A stretch of DNA of 64,000 bases from positions 375,001-439,000 of the forward strand of contig NZ_JAIWOT010000001.1 of NCBI RefSeq assembly GCF_021295335.1, read 5' to 3'. The notes beneath the pieces are model-generated. The model did no database searches, was not told the DNA's origin, and worked only from the letters and a program-made list of their open reading frames with translations. The stretch's first letter is position 1; every line of letters starts with the position of its first letter. A program made the position numbers and the translations under genes. This document shows, one piece after another, positions 53,471 through 63,302 of this stretch. The DNA is from Komagataeibacter sp. FNDCF1 (GTDB lineage: Bacteria > Pseudomonadota > Alphaproteobacteria > Acetobacterales > Acetobacteraceae).

Positions 53471-55252
53471 ATGGTGCCTTTCCTGAATTCCGCCACGCCT
53501 GTGACCTCTCGGTCTGCTCGCCACGCCGCACTGTGCGCCCAGGTCGCGCGGAGCGGCAGGAAGGCTGCTGATTTTCATGTCCTGGCCATGCTGCTCAGCC
53601 TGCCATCGGGCATCGCCATTATGGGGCAGAACGCCTGTGCGGCTGATCCGGCGCCATCCGGGCAGACCGGTCGTACGGGTGTCCAGCCGGTTTCGCAGCC
53701 GGAAAACGTGGTTGTCCATATCACGCCCCGGCCACCTATCCTGACCTATCCACATGCCAACCCCGTGGGCCAGCCCATGCGGATGGGCGGGGCGGAAAAC
53801 CGCAAAAACGGGCACCAGTATGACTGGGGGGTGTTCAATCGCGGCAATGGTGAGGCGGCCGGGTTCGGGCCGGTGGGTACCTATGGTGTGGCACCCTGGG
53901 CGGAAGACTGGAGCAGGCTGCGTAATGCACGCAGGCATGATGACCCGTTCGATGTACTGAAATATATTCCCCTGACCCGTGACGGAACCGTATGGATCAG
54001 TTTTTCAGGCGAGACGCGGCTGCGCAACTGGTTTGAAAGCAGGCCCCAGCTTGGCACCCAGAAGCCGAATGATTCCGGCCGTTTCGGGGTGCGTAACCTG
54101 TACGGCGCGGATCTGCATATCGGTCCGCACCTGCGTTTTTTTGGTCAGTTGATCAATGCCGATGCCGCCGGGTGGGGTGGGTATGGCTATGGGTCGACCT
54201 ATCGCAAGAGACTGGATGCACAGCAGGCATTCGTGGAGACACGATGGAACATGCTGGGGGCCAAAAGTGGTTTTATGTTCGGGCGGCAGCAGTTTCTCGA
54301 TGCCCCTTCGTACATGCTGTACAATCGTGAGACCCCGAACGTGCCGCTTTCATGGGATGGGTTCCGGGCCTATATGGTCTGGAAGCGTGTCCGTGTGGAC
54401 GGGTGGGATTTCGTGCAGACATACGACAGTGAAAACAAGATGTTTCATGATGTCGAAAACTATGCCTCGCGTCTGTACGGGTTCAATACCACCTGGGCGC
54501 CCCCTGATTTCACCTTCATGGGGCAGAAGGAGTATTCCTTTCTTGATGCATTCTATATTGGCTACAAGCTCAATGGTTCCGCAGGTGCCATTGCGGGGCC
54601 GAACGGGTCTTCCGTAAAGGGGTCGAATACACGCAACAACTTCGGCATGCGCTGGCATGGTGTTGCGGGGCCGATCGAATTTTCAGTAGGCGGCATCTGG
54701 CAGGGCGGCGTTTTCCGTCAGGCTGGCAATAATGCGGCGCGTAATGTCAGCGCCTATGCCATCAATTCCACCGTTGGATACCGCCTGCCCAAAAATGCGC
54801 TCGATGCTTTTGCCGGGATCCAGACAGATGTGTATTCGGGCGGTAATGCTTCAGACAAAAATGGTACGATCGGCACCTATATTTCGCCATTCAATCCGCA
54901 GACCAACTACCTCGACACCACAACCTACATGACTGCATCGAACCTGATCAGTTTTGCGCCGCTTATCCGTATTACACCATTCAAGTCCGTAAGCATCCAG
55001 ATCAAGTATCCGCTGTTCTGGCGCGACAGTGTGAATGACCCGGTTTACAAATCATCGGGGTTCTACAAATTTGCCGGTAATTTCCATGGCAGGTTCATCG
55101 GCATGGCGCCGCAGGCCTCCCTGGCATGGCAGATCAATACCCATGTGTCGTGGACGCAATATGTCTCACGCTTCATGACCTCACGCGCGCTTAACGAGGC
55201 TGGTGGGTCAAGCGGTACTTATTACCAGTCGAATTTTGTCTTCCGGTTCTGA
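53471..55252 (+). CDS. Alginate-export family outer-membrane porin
   Basis: 593 residues. The first ~60 carry a late signal-like segment (VLAMLLSLPSGIAIMG...ACAAD). The barrel has WISFSGETRLRNWFESRP, LRFFGQLINADAAGWGG, RLDAQQAFVETRWNMLG and SGFMFGRQQFLD, as in alginate_exp porins, ending in FRF (aromatic C-terminus). It likely passes acids or sugars; the substrate is unknown. The start may be further downstream. Confidence 0.75.
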   Translation: MVPFLNSATPVTSRSARHAALCAQVARSGRKAADFHVLAMLLSLPSGIAIMGQNACAADPAPSGQTGRTGVQPVSQPENVVVHITPRPPILTYPHANPVGQPMRMGGAENRKNGHQYDWGVFNRGNGEAAGFGPVGTYGVAPWAEDWSRLRNARRHDDPFDVLKYIPLTRDGTVWISFSGETRLRNWFESRPQLGTQKPNDSGRFGVRNLYGADLHIGPHLRFFGQLINADAAGWGGYGYGSTYRKRLDAQQAFVETRWNMLGAKSGFMFGRQQFLDAPSYMLYNRETPNVPLSWDGFRAYMVWKRVRVDGWDFVQTYDSENKMFHDVENYASRLYGFNTTWAPPDFTFMGQKEYSFLDAFYIGYKLNGSAGAIAGPNGSSVKGSNTRNNFGMRWHGVAGPIEFSVGGIWQGGVFRQAGNNAARNVSAYAINSTVGYRLPKNALDAFAGIQTDVYSGGNASDKNGTIGTYISPFNPQTNYLDTTTYMTASNLISFAPLIRITPFKSVSIQIKYPLFWRDSVNDPVYKSSGFYKFAGNFHGRFIGMAPQASLAWQINTHVSWTQYVSRFMTSRALNEAGGSSGTYYQSNFVFRF

Positions 55253-55319
55253 TGGTCTGCATCGAATGGCAGGCCCTTTTCATAAACCGGACCAGGAACA
55301 AATCAGTCGTCAAAATTCC

Positions 55320-55496
55320 ATGACAAGGAAAAATCATTCCATGTTCCGCAGGATATGCGCACGGGTAAGCGGGTCTGATACGGCAGGGATGGCCATGGCC
55401 CTGGCGGCACTGTGTGGATGTGCCTGCGCCGCTTATGGTGGGGGCATGACATGGGCGGACCTGCCGGAAGCAACATCTTCCATCTTCAGATATTGA
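55320..55496 (+). CDS. Small hypothetical protein
   Basis: 58 residues from ATG 55320, with one hydrophobic stretch (GMAMALAALCGCACAAYGG). Ribosome site is weak. The 388-base stretch 55253-55640 otherwise has no gene. Confidence 0.3.
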   Translation: MTRKNHSMFRRICARVSGSDTAGMAMALAALCGCACAAYGGGMTWADLPEATSSIFRY

Positions 55497-55640
55497 GAGA
55501 CGGTCCTGAAGCGGCTACCCTGTTGAAAAGGCCGTCAGTTACAACAATTTTTTCTGCTGGGGTATTGCCCGAAGACTTCCGCGAACGCCGTTTTCATGAA
55601 TAAAGACGGCAGCCGGAAACCATGTTGTTTCATGCACCCC

Positions 55641-56291
55641 TCAGTCGGCATCGGGTCCGGCATGACCTGTTGTTTCATGCCACAGCGAGATCTGGAGCGC
55701 ATAGGTTTTCTGTAAAAGGGGCACCAGTGCCGGACGCCCCCGGAGCCTGATCCATTCATCCAGTGCGGTGCGAAAGATGGCAATGCCACCGCGTGCCATC
55801 AGGCGGGCCGCGGTCTTGCGATTGCGGCGTTCGGTTATCCGCCTTGCCAGACCTTCCGCCAGGCAGTCTTCCCATTTGCCGTATTTCTGCAGGCTGACGC
55901 TCTGGAGGGAGGGGGTCTTTTCGATCAGGTAGACAAAGGCATAGGTATCATGCCGGTTGGCCGCAATATGGGGGACGAGCGCGGTAAAGGCATGCATCAT
56001 CGCATCCGCGGGTGGCATATCGGCAGGGCAGTCGGCCAATGCGCCGGTCAGGGCCTGCGTCATGCCCCGGGTCCAGGCCAGCACGATATCTCCCTTGGTT
56101 GCAAACATGCGGAACAGGGTGCGGCGCGAGACCTCCGCCGCGTCGGCGATTTCATCCACGGTGGTCTGGTCATAGCCCTGAGCGGAAAACAGGCGCATCG
56201 CTTCCGCAATCAGGGTGTCGCGCACACGGGCCTGCTTGCGTTCACGCAGTCCGGGCCGGGGCGTGGCATCTGGGGTGGCGATGGGCTTCAT
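55641..56291 (-). CDS. TetR/AcrR-family repressor
   Basis: 216 residues. HTH: IAEAMRLFSAQGYDQTTVDE and AEVSRRTLFRMFATKGDIV. The effector domain is unrecognised. The neighbouring porin is convergent, so its target is not clear; autoregulation is likely. Confidence 0.85.
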   Translation of the reverse strand: MKPIATPDATPRPGLRERKQARVRDTLIAEAMRLFSAQGYDQTTVDEIADAAEVSRRTLFRMFATKGDIVLAWTRGMTQALTGALADCPADMPPADAMMHAFTALVPHIAANRHDTYAFVYLIEKTPSLQSVSLQKYGKWEDCLAEGLARRITERRNRKTAARLMARGGIAIFRTALDEWIRLRGRPALVPLLQKTYALQISLWHETTGHAGPDAD

Positions 56292-56802
56292 TCAATATCC
56301 TCTCGTGCCGGTCCATTGTGCCGCAGGGCAGGGCGGACCTTCAAGACGCGAGAAAACGGGGGCTCACGCCGGAAAACAGCCTTCTTAAACACAAAAACGA
56401 TATTATTGGAAGATAAAGGGTTTTGTCACGCCATGATGACACATGATCAGAAATAAAAACGTATCCTGTCCGAATAAAATATAGATATTTTTCAGTATGA
56501 TATGAAATATTTTACCGAATTGTCAACGTCGTGCGAAAAATCATTCCGTTTAATGGAACGGATTTGATGAAGATGCCGGAATTCAATGGATTTTTAATAA
56601 AAATATTCCAACCTCTGCAACGCGGGCATGAATTTTATGGTGTGCATTGTCAGGCGTATATCCATCTGATGACCTGACGCTGGTTCTGGCGCCTTTCATG
56701 CCCGCCGTTGCGGCTGTTCTTACAGGATACTGTCATGTTCCTGTATGACAGGGTCAGGCACATATATTGCAGATATTGTATCTTCCACCAGCCAGCCATG
56801 GC
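56292..56802. other. Gene-free stretch between tetR and fur
   Basis: AT-rich. A hairpin CTGTCAT-(8)-ATGACAG at 56730-56751 may terminate the fur transcript on the minus strand. Confidence 0.4.
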
Positions 56803-57228
56803 CTATTTCATCTTTTTACCAAACAGTTCCAGGCGTGTCGTTACAAGATCAAAGCCCATGCGGACGGCAATCTGCCGAAGCATGACTTCCAGTACTTCAT
56901 CCTCGAATTCGATGACGGATCCGGACTTTGCATCAATCAGGTGATAGTGGTTGCCATGGTCGGTTTTTTCATACCGTGCCCGACTGCCACCAAAATCACG
57001 CCGAAGCAGAATGCCTTTTTCCTCAAACAGGCGTACGGTGCGGTAGACGGTTGCAATGGAAATGCGGGGATCAATTGCCAGGGCGCGGCGGTAGAGTTCT
57101 TCCACATCCGGATGATCATCGGATTCCGACAGGACATGGGCAATCACACGACGCTGGTCGGTCAGTTTAAGTCCCTTGTCACGGCAAAGACTGGCAATGG
57201 GCGATTCTGGAATGTCATCTTGTGGCAT
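56803..57228 (-). CDS. fur: Fur-family iron regulator
   Basis: 141 residues from ATG 57228. HTH region GLKLTDQRRVIAHVLSES, HPDVEELYRRALAIDPRISI and ATVYRTVRLFEEKGI. Metal sites: KTDHGNHYHLIDAKSG. Cys pairs are absent, as in many alpha-proteobacterial Fur proteins. Next to bfr, which has a Fur box upstream. Confidence 0.88.
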   Translation of the reverse strand: MPQDDIPESPIASLCRDKGLKLTDQRRVIAHVLSESDDHPDVEELYRRALAIDPRISIATVYRTVRLFEEKGILLRRDFGGSRARYEKTDHGNHYHLIDAKSGSVIEFEDEVLEVMLRQIAVRMGFDLVTTRLELFGKKMK

Positions 57229-57420
57229 GGCATGCCCTAACTGGAATAGATGCAGAAATACTGGAGCCCATGCAGGCATACATGCGGCCGTACCAATTAT
57301 AATGATCAATAATTTCTATCAGAAATAATGTATTTTCCATCCCGATATGAAATCAATAACAATCAGGCGGAAGCTTGATCCACCAGGCGGCCGGGATCAT
57401 GAACGGGCCGCCCGGACATG

Positions 57421-57443
57421 GGGCAGGCATGGAATGCCTGCCC
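57421..57443. terminator. Hairpin after bacterioferritin
   Basis: GGGCAGGCAT, GGA, ATGCCTGCCC; perfect 10-bp stem just after bfr. No T run on the minus side. Confidence 0.55.
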
Positions 57444-57453
57444 GGCCGGATCT

Positions 57454-57942
57454 TTATTCCTGATCTGGGGCGGGGGCCGAGTTGAGCTGGATATAACGCT
57501 CGATACCCACCTGACGGATCAGGTCGAACTGCCGGTCAAGGAAGTCTTCGTGCTCTTCCTCGTTCACAAGGATCTTGAGCAGAAGGTCACGCGATACGAA
57601 ATCGCGCACGCTTTCGCAGTAGGCGATGCCTTCACGCAGGTCACCGATGGCCTTTTCCTCAAGCTTCAGGTCGCATTTGAGGATTTCCTCCACGTCCTGA
57701 CCGACCAGGATCTGATTGTAGCGCTGCACGTTGGGCAGCCCGCCCAGATACAGGATACGCTCGATCAGCCAGTCGGCATGGCGCATTTCTTCGATGGATT
57801 CCTCGTATTCCTTCTTGCCCAGCAGGGTCACGCCCCAGTGGCGCAGGGTGCGGGCGTGCAGGTAATACTGGTTGATGGCCGTCAGTTCATTGGTCAGCTG
57901 GGTATTCAGGAACTCGATGACCTTGGGGTCCTTGATCGGCAT
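57454..57942 (-). CDS. bfr: Bacterioferritin
   Basis: 162 residues. Ferroxidase ligands in LTNELTAINQYYLHARTL, SIEEMRHADWLIERILYLGG (Met heme ligand and EXXH) and NEEEHEDFLDRQ. It stores iron in a 24-mer with heme. A perfect Fur-like palindrome lies 100 bases upstream. Confidence 0.93.
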   Translation of the reverse strand: MPIKDPKVIEFLNTQLTNELTAINQYYLHARTLRHWGVTLLGKKEYEESIEEMRHADWLIERILYLGGLPNVQRYNQILVGQDVEEILKCDLKLEEKAIGDLREGIAYCESVRDFVSRDLLLKILVNEEEHEDFLDRQFDLIRQVGIERYIQLNSAPAPDQE

Positions 57943-58041
57943 GATGCGGCTCTTTTATCCGTTAATGAGAATTGTTTATAACACATAGCGTATGCAGTGC
58001 GATTTTACAAATAAAATAACATTATATATCAATGCACTAAT

Positions 58042-58057
58042 AATGATAATTATCATT
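58042..58057. promoter_or_regulatory. Fur box between bfr and AEC gene
   Basis: AATGATAATTATCATT, a perfect 16-bp palindrome close to the E. coli Fur consensus. The 377-base intergenic stretch 57943-58319 otherwise has no gene. Confidence 0.7.
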
Positions 58058-58319
58058 CGCAACTAACAGGATGCAGGACGCCCAGCCATTGTTATCAAAC
58101 GGTTTTCATGCACCCGCAGGCAGGGCCATGGTGCATGGCTTGCATCAAGGGATTTAATATTTCCCTAACCCGTGGGGCCGGTTCGGTTTTACGGCCGGTC
58201 TGTTTCATGCAATGTTTCCGCTCCCCTTCACCTTCCCGCCGGGGCCTGTCGTTTCCCGACGGCATGATATAGACATCATTGCCAGCAGGTCCGGCCTGCC
58301 CGTGCGCCGTAAGACATAG

Positions 58320-59273
58320 ATGACAGGATCAGGGCCCATGCTTTCGACCATCGTTGCCGCGATGCTGCCGCTTGTCGTGATATTCGTGCTTGGCTACGGG
58401 GCTGGATGGCGCCGGGATTTCAATGGAGAACAGGTTGCCATCCTCAACCGGATGGTCATGCTCTATGCGTTTCCGCTCAGCCTGTTCGTGGGGATTGCAC
58501 GTATGCCACGCACGATCCTGGCGGGGCAGTTGCCGCTGGCGGGATCGGTTTTCGGCATCATGTGCCTGAGTTTTGGCGTGGCCTATCTTTTGTCACGCTA
58601 CATCTTTCGGCGCAATGCCGCGTCCGCCACCCTGCAGGGGCTGGCCATGGGCGCGCCATCGGTACCGTTTATCGGTTCCGCCATGCTGCCGGTGCTGATA
58701 GGGCAGAGCACGACGGCCGTTGTCATTTCCGCTTCCGTCTTTGCCATGGTGCTCGTGCAGACCCCGGTCTGCATGGTGATGCTAGCCAAGAACGCAACGG
58801 CAGGTGGTGGCCACCCGGTGCATCTGGGGCGCGAGATCGCCACCTCCCTCAGGGAGCCGATTGTCTGGGCCCCCATTGCCGCAACCGTTTTGGTGGCCTG
58901 CAATGTGCATTTTCCCGTTGCCCTGCTCAATGCGTTTGCGCTGCTGGGCAGCGCGGCTGCGGGCGTTGCGCTGTTTGCATCCGGTATCGTGCTGTTCCTG
59001 CAGCGGGTTTCCATTACTCTGCCGGTCATGGTTACGGTTGCAGTCCGCAATATGGTCGTGCCCGGCCTGTCATGGCTGGGACTGGGCATGATGGGGCTGC
59101 CGCATGAAGCCGTGCGTGCGGCGGTGCTTGCCCTGTCCATTCCGGTCGGAACCGTTGTTGTCATTCTTGCGGTCCGTTTTGGAACCGACGAACAGGAAGC
59201 GGCCTCCACGCTGTTCCTGAGCGCGGTTGTCTCGGTCCTGACAATGGCGTTCTTTATTGCCTGTACAGGATGA
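58320..59273 (+). CDS. AEC-family transporter
   Basis: 317 residues, ten hydrophobic segments (MLPLVVIFVLGYGAGWRRDF; NRMVMLYAFPLSLFVGIA; LQGLAMGAPSVPFIGSAMLP). The N-terminal 'FP.slf' and conserved Asn/Pro pattern fit auxin efflux/AEC carriers, which export small organic acids. ATG at 58338 is an alternative. Substrate unknown. Confidence 0.8.
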   Translation: MTGSGPMLSTIVAAMLPLVVIFVLGYGAGWRRDFNGEQVAILNRMVMLYAFPLSLFVGIARMPRTILAGQLPLAGSVFGIMCLSFGVAYLLSRYIFRRNAASATLQGLAMGAPSVPFIGSAMLPVLIGQSTTAVVISASVFAMVLVQTPVCMVMLAKNATAGGGHPVHLGREIATSLREPIVWAPIAATVLVACNVHFPVALLNAFALLGSAAAGVALFASGIVLFLQRVSITLPVMVTVAVRNMVVPGLSWLGLGMMGLPHEAVRAAVLALSIPVGTVVVILAVRFGTDEQEAASTLFLSAVVSVLTMAFFIACTG

Positions 59274-59334
59274 ATGCCTGATCAGTCATAAAAATAAGCA
59301 TATTGATGTCACGGCATGGGTTTATGGCGTGTTC

Positions 59335-60789
59335 TAGCAGCCTGTCGGGTTGGGGTACCCTGTGAAGGGGTAAGGCTGTAGAGTGTCGCGATGAGCCGCT
59401 TCATCCCGTTTGACCGATCCCAGCCGTATCTTCTGCCGCCTGATCTGACGTCGTGGCTTCCGGCTGACGATATGGCGCATTTCATTGTCGCAGCTGTTGA
59501 GCGGGTTCCGATGAGTGCGTTCTGCGTGCCAGTGCGCACGGGAGGCAAGGCGCAGTATCATCCGCGCCTGATGCTGGCCCTTCTGATCTTCAGCTATGCG
59601 AACGGGTTGTTTTCCTCACGCCGGATCGAGCGGGCGACATATCGCGACATCGGGGTACGCTTCGTGGCGGCGAACCTGCATCCGGATCATGATACGATTG
59701 CGACCTTCCGCCGGACGAACCGGACAGCCATTGAAGCTGCATTTGCGCAGGTCCTGCTTCTGGCGCGCGAGACGGGTCTGCTGCGTCTGGGTGTCGTATC
59801 GATTGACGGCACGAAAATTGATGCCGACGCTTCGAAATACCGTTCCCTGCGCTACGACCGGATCAGGGCACTGCGCGAACAGCTGGCGGTGGATATCGCG
59901 AAACTGATGGACCAGGCGGAGCACGCAGATGCCACAGACAGAGATCCGCAGGCCCTGCCAGAAGAGCTTGCCCGACGGGAAACACTGAAAGCGAAGCTGG
60001 ACGAAGCCTGCGCCCGGCTGGAAGCAGATGCGAAAGCGCAGGCCGAGGCGGCGCGACCGGCATACGAGAAGAAGAAAGCCGCTTATGATGCGAAAACAGG
60101 GCGTCGTGGCAGGGCGCCGAAACCGCCGGATGATGAACCGCCACCCGACCGGCAGATCAGTCTGACCGATCCCGACAGCCGCCTCATGCGGCGTTCGGAC
60201 GCCCACGAGTTCCGGCAGGCTTACAATGCCCAGGCCGTGGTCTGCGCCGAAGGCAGTCAGCTGATCGTGACAACCGACGTTGTCGCCACGTCAGCGGACG
60301 CGCCATCCTTTGCCAGCACCGTGCTGTCGATGGAACACACGATCGGTCTCCCAAAGACAGTGCTCGCCGACACCGGTTACGCCAGCGGGCAGGCGGTCCG
60401 GGACCTGCGGAAAAAAGGCATCGATCCGCTGGTCGCCATCGGACGGCCCTGCGCCCGCAGGCCTTATGACTTCCGGCCACCTCCTGAAGACAGGGAACCG
60501 CGCCGGATCACCGAACCCTGGCGGCTTGCCATGAAGAAAAAACTGGAAACCACAAAAGCCGGAAATATTTACAGACTACGAAAACAGACCGTTGAACCGG
60601 TCTTTGGAATTATCAAAAGCATCATGGGCTTCAGAAGATTCAGTCTGCGTGGCCTTGCAAAAGTCACGACTGAATGGACCCTCGTCGCTCTCGCATACAA
60701 CTGCAAAAGAATGGCACGGCTTCAGGCAGCATAAGCCGGGTCAGCCTCGGCGTTATCAGCCGCAAAATGCCCAACCCGACAGGCTGCTA
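59335..60789 (+). mobile_element. IS1182-family insertion sequence
   Basis: Ends TAGCAGCCTGTCGGGTTGGG (59335-59354) and its exact inverse (60770-60789). CTAG flanks each side (59334-59337; 60787-60790), suggesting a 4-bp palindromic target duplication and true ends at CAGCC/GGCTG. Complete, one transposase. Confidence 0.85.
59391..60734 (+). CDS. IS1182-family transposase
   Basis: 447 residues. N-terminal LMLALLIFSYANGLFSSRRIE and HDTIATFRRTNR are typical of IS1182. DDE signs: VVSIDGTKIDADAS, VLADTGYASGQAV and VEPVFGIIKSIMGFRRF. Appears intact. Confidence 0.93.
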   Translation: MSRFIPFDRSQPYLLPPDLTSWLPADDMAHFIVAAVERVPMSAFCVPVRTGGKAQYHPRLMLALLIFSYANGLFSSRRIERATYRDIGVRFVAANLHPDHDTIATFRRTNRTAIEAAFAQVLLLARETGLLRLGVVSIDGTKIDADASKYRSLRYDRIRALREQLAVDIAKLMDQAEHADATDRDPQALPEELARRETLKAKLDEACARLEADAKAQAEAARPAYEKKKAAYDAKTGRRGRAPKPPDDEPPPDRQISLTDPDSRLMRRSDAHEFRQAYNAQAVVCAEGSQLIVTTDVVATSADAPSFASTVLSMEHTIGLPKTVLADTGYASGQAVRDLRKKGIDPLVAIGRPCARRPYDFRPPPEDREPRRITEPWRLAMKKKLETTKAGNIYRLRKQTVEPVFGIIKSIMGFRRFSLRGLAKVTTEWTLVALAYNCKRMARLQAA

Positions 60790-60790
60790 G

Positions 60791-61650
60791 AGGGTGTTAT
60801 GTACTTTCGTTCCTGATTGGTGCAGTAATGAGGGATGGCACCCGCACGCAAACCGTATCCCTCTGATGTATCAGACGAAGAATGGTCTTTGGTCGTTCCG
60901 TATCTGGTCCTGATGCGAGAGGACGCGGAACAGCGGCGGCATGATCTGCGCGAACTGTTCAACGGGTTGCGCTACGTGATCCGCTACGGGATTGCCTGGC
61001 GCGCGATGCCAAACGATCTGCCGCCGTGGTCGGCGGTTTACCAGCAGTCCCGTCGTTGGATGGATGCCGGCTGCTTCGAGACGCTGGCCTGCGATCTACG
61101 TGCCGTCTTGCGCATGGCTTCTGGTCGCCTGCCGGAACCCACTGCAGCCATCCTCGACAGCCGGACATTACGTTCGACACCCGAGAGCGGGCCTCGCGCC
61201 GGTTACGACGGGGCCAAACGCAAACGGGGCTCGAAGCTGCATATGGCTGTGGATACGCTGGGCCACCTGCTGGCCCTGCATGTCACGCCAGCCAATCGGG
61301 ATGATCGCGCCGAGGTCGGACGCCTCGCCGGTGCCATTCAGGAGGCCACTGACGAAAGCGTCGAACTGGCCTATGCCGATCAGGGATATACGGGCTCAAA
61401 ACCAGACGAGGCGGCTCGCACGCACGGTATCGCACTCGAAGTCGTCAAGTTGCCCGAAGCCAAGCGCGGCTTTGTCCTGCTGCCGCGCCGATGGGTCGTC
61501 GAGCGGTCTTTCGCATGGGCCACACGATGCCGCAGGCTCGTCAAGGACTACGAGCGTTACGCTTCAACCCTCGCAAGTCTCCATGTCGTCGCTTTCGCAT
61601 GTTTCATGCTCAGAAACGCCGCTATACTCGCGCAAGGTGCATAACACCCT
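60791..61650 (+). mobile_element. IS5-family (IS427/IS1031-like) insertion sequence
   Basis: Inverted ends AGGGTGTTATG (60791-60801) and CATAACACCCT (61640-61650); a flanking TA is present on both sides. It abuts the preceding element with no spacer. About 860 bp. Confidence 0.85.
60835..61644 (+). CDS. IS5-family transposase
   Basis: 269 residues. N-terminal DVSDEEWSLVVPYLV and FNGLRYVIRYGIAWRAMPND are typical. DDE region: AAILDSRTLRSTPES, LAYADQGYTGSKPDE and RRWVVERSFAWATRCRRLVK. Intact, no frameshift. Confidence 0.93.
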   Translation: MAPARKPYPSDVSDEEWSLVVPYLVLMREDAEQRRHDLRELFNGLRYVIRYGIAWRAMPNDLPPWSAVYQQSRRWMDAGCFETLACDLRAVLRMASGRLPEPTAAILDSRTLRSTPESGPRAGYDGAKRKRGSKLHMAVDTLGHLLALHVTPANRDDRAEVGRLAGAIQEATDESVELAYADQGYTGSKPDEAARTHGIALEVVKLPEAKRGFVLLPRRWVVERSFAWATRCRRLVKDYERYASTLASLHVVAFACFMLRNAAILAQGA

Positions 61651-61798
61651 CTAAATAAAAATACTATGATCTATCAATAAATATAAAATACGCAGCATGG
61701 TTCATGGATTTAATCAAATATTCACATTCATGATGATGCAGCCTCCGTATACCTGTCCATGCCTATGATCTGATAGGTGTCTGACAGGAATGCATATC

Positions 61799-61963
61799 AT
61801 GAAACAGGATTCCGAATACAAGCCGGCCTCCATCCATGAAGAATGGCGGCCTGCGGTCGTACTGGTCTGGAAAGACAGGAGGGGCCTGACGGAACGGAAG
61901 TCTCCCCCGCGGGAAGCCGACCCGCAGGCGGAGGACGAAATCTATATCCAGGATGAATTCTGA
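61799..61963 (+). CDS. Small hypothetical protein (54 aa)
   Basis: From ATG 61799 (AGGA 9 bases upstream; ATG 61790 also in frame). Soluble, charged (HEEWRPAVVLVWKDRRGLTE then PQAEDEIYIQDEF). No family recognised. It precedes ppk2 by 30 bases and may be co-transcribed. Confidence 0.45.
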   Translation: MKQDSEYKPASIHEEWRPAVVLVWKDRRGLTERKSPPREADPQAEDEIYIQDEF

Positions 61964-61993
61964 TCCTGTTTTCATTCTGAGCGCCTGAAATTT

Positions 61994-62923
61994 ATGGAGA
62001 TGTATCCAGCCATGACCGAAGCTCCCGGCCGCGCGAGAGAGTTATGGGAAAGAAACCGCCTGCGCGAGGACGTTCTTGACGATATCGACGAAGAAATTGA
62101 ACTGGAACTTGATGATAGCCGCCTGGGATCGGACAAGGACCATGGAACCCCGGATTCCCGTCGGTCCTATTTCCGTGAACTGCTGCGCCTGCAGGGTGAA
62201 CTGGTCAAGCTGCAGGACTGGGTCAAGGATACCGGGCACCGGCTTGTCGTGATCTGCGAAGGACGGGATGCGGCGGGCAAGGGGGGTGTGATCAAACGCA
62301 TTACCCAGCGGCTCAATCCACGGATATGCCGTGTCGCGGCCCTGCCTGCCCCCAATGACCGTGAGCGCACGCAGTGGTATTTCCAGCGCTATGTCAGCCA
62401 TCTTCCCGCCGCGGGTGAAATCGTGCTGTTTGACCGTAGCTGGTACAACCGTGCCGGTGTGGAACGTGTCATGAATTTCTGCACGGATGAGGAATACGAG
62501 GAATTCTTCCGCTCCGTCCCGGAATTCGAGCGTATGCTGGTGCGCAGCGGCGTACAGATCATAAAATACTGGTTCTCCATTTCCGATGACGAGCAGGAAA
62601 TGCGTTTCCGCGCCCGTATGGAAGACCCGCTGAAGCAGTGGAAGCTCAGCCCGATGGATCTTGAAAGCCGCAGGCGGTGGGAATCCTATACGCTGGCCAA
62701 GGAAATCATGCTGGATCGTTCCAATATCAGAGAGGCGCCATGGTGGATCGTTCCTGCCGATGACAAGAAGAAGGCGCGTCTCAACTGCATAAGCCATCTT
62801 CTCTCGCAGGTACCGTATCAGGAAATACACAAGCCGGAAGTCAGGCTGCCCGATCGGGTGTTCAGCCCCGATTACCTGCGCCAGCCCGTGCCTGACAGCA
62901 TGATCGTGCCCCAGGAATACTGA
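61994..62923 (+). CDS. ppk2: Polyphosphate kinase 2
   Basis: 309 residues. PPK2 motifs: Walker A VVICEGRDAAGKGGVIKRIT, DRSWYNRAGVERVM (Walker B-like) and QEMRFRARMEDPLKQWKLSP. It transfers phosphate between polyphosphate and nucleotides. Several starts are possible (61994, 62012). Followed by a terminator and a convergent phosphate transporter. Confidence 0.93.
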   Translation: MEMYPAMTEAPGRARELWERNRLREDVLDDIDEEIELELDDSRLGSDKDHGTPDSRRSYFRELLRLQGELVKLQDWVKDTGHRLVVICEGRDAAGKGGVIKRITQRLNPRICRVAALPAPNDRERTQWYFQRYVSHLPAAGEIVLFDRSWYNRAGVERVMNFCTDEEYEEFFRSVPEFERMLVRSGVQIIKYWFSISDDEQEMRFRARMEDPLKQWKLSPMDLESRRRWESYTLAKEIMLDRSNIREAPWWIVPADDKKKARLNCISHLLSQVPYQEIHKPEVRLPDRVFSPDYLRQPVPDSMIVPQEY

Positions 62924-62964
62924 CGACCTTCCTGTCTGGAACCGGACGGGATACGGATATGATC

Positions 62965-62999
62965 AACCGGGAGCGCGGTCCGTGCCCTCCCGGTTTTTT
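62965..62999 (+). terminator. Terminator after ppk2
   Basis: AACCGGGAG ... CTCCCGGTT followed by a T run. Confidence 0.85.
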
Positions 63000-63210
63000 A
63001 TGGGCCCGTGGCGTTCAGGCCGCTGCCGGACAACAGGCATTTCCAGATGCTGGCAATCAGGCTGGCGCAAAGCGGGCCTGATGGCATGACCGACATCTCC
63101 ATTTTTATGGAAATGAGTGCGGGATCATGGCGACTGTATCCAATTTTCTTGAATATCAGATTCCATGCAGCCTGTGCAGGATGTCCCGGTTACAGGGAAT
63201 GCAGATATGG

Positions 63211-63242
63211 AAAAGACCGGGAGGACATGGCCTCCTCCCGGT
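63211..63242 (-). terminator. Terminator of phosphate transporter gene
   Basis: ACCGGGAGG ... CCTCCCGGT; minus strand continues CTTTTCC. The stretch 63000-63210 shows no gene. Confidence 0.7.
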
Positions 63243-63302
63243 AATTATTGTATTAAATGCTATTTCAGCAAAAAATTATTCTGAAATGCGCTTTGATCAA
63301 CA

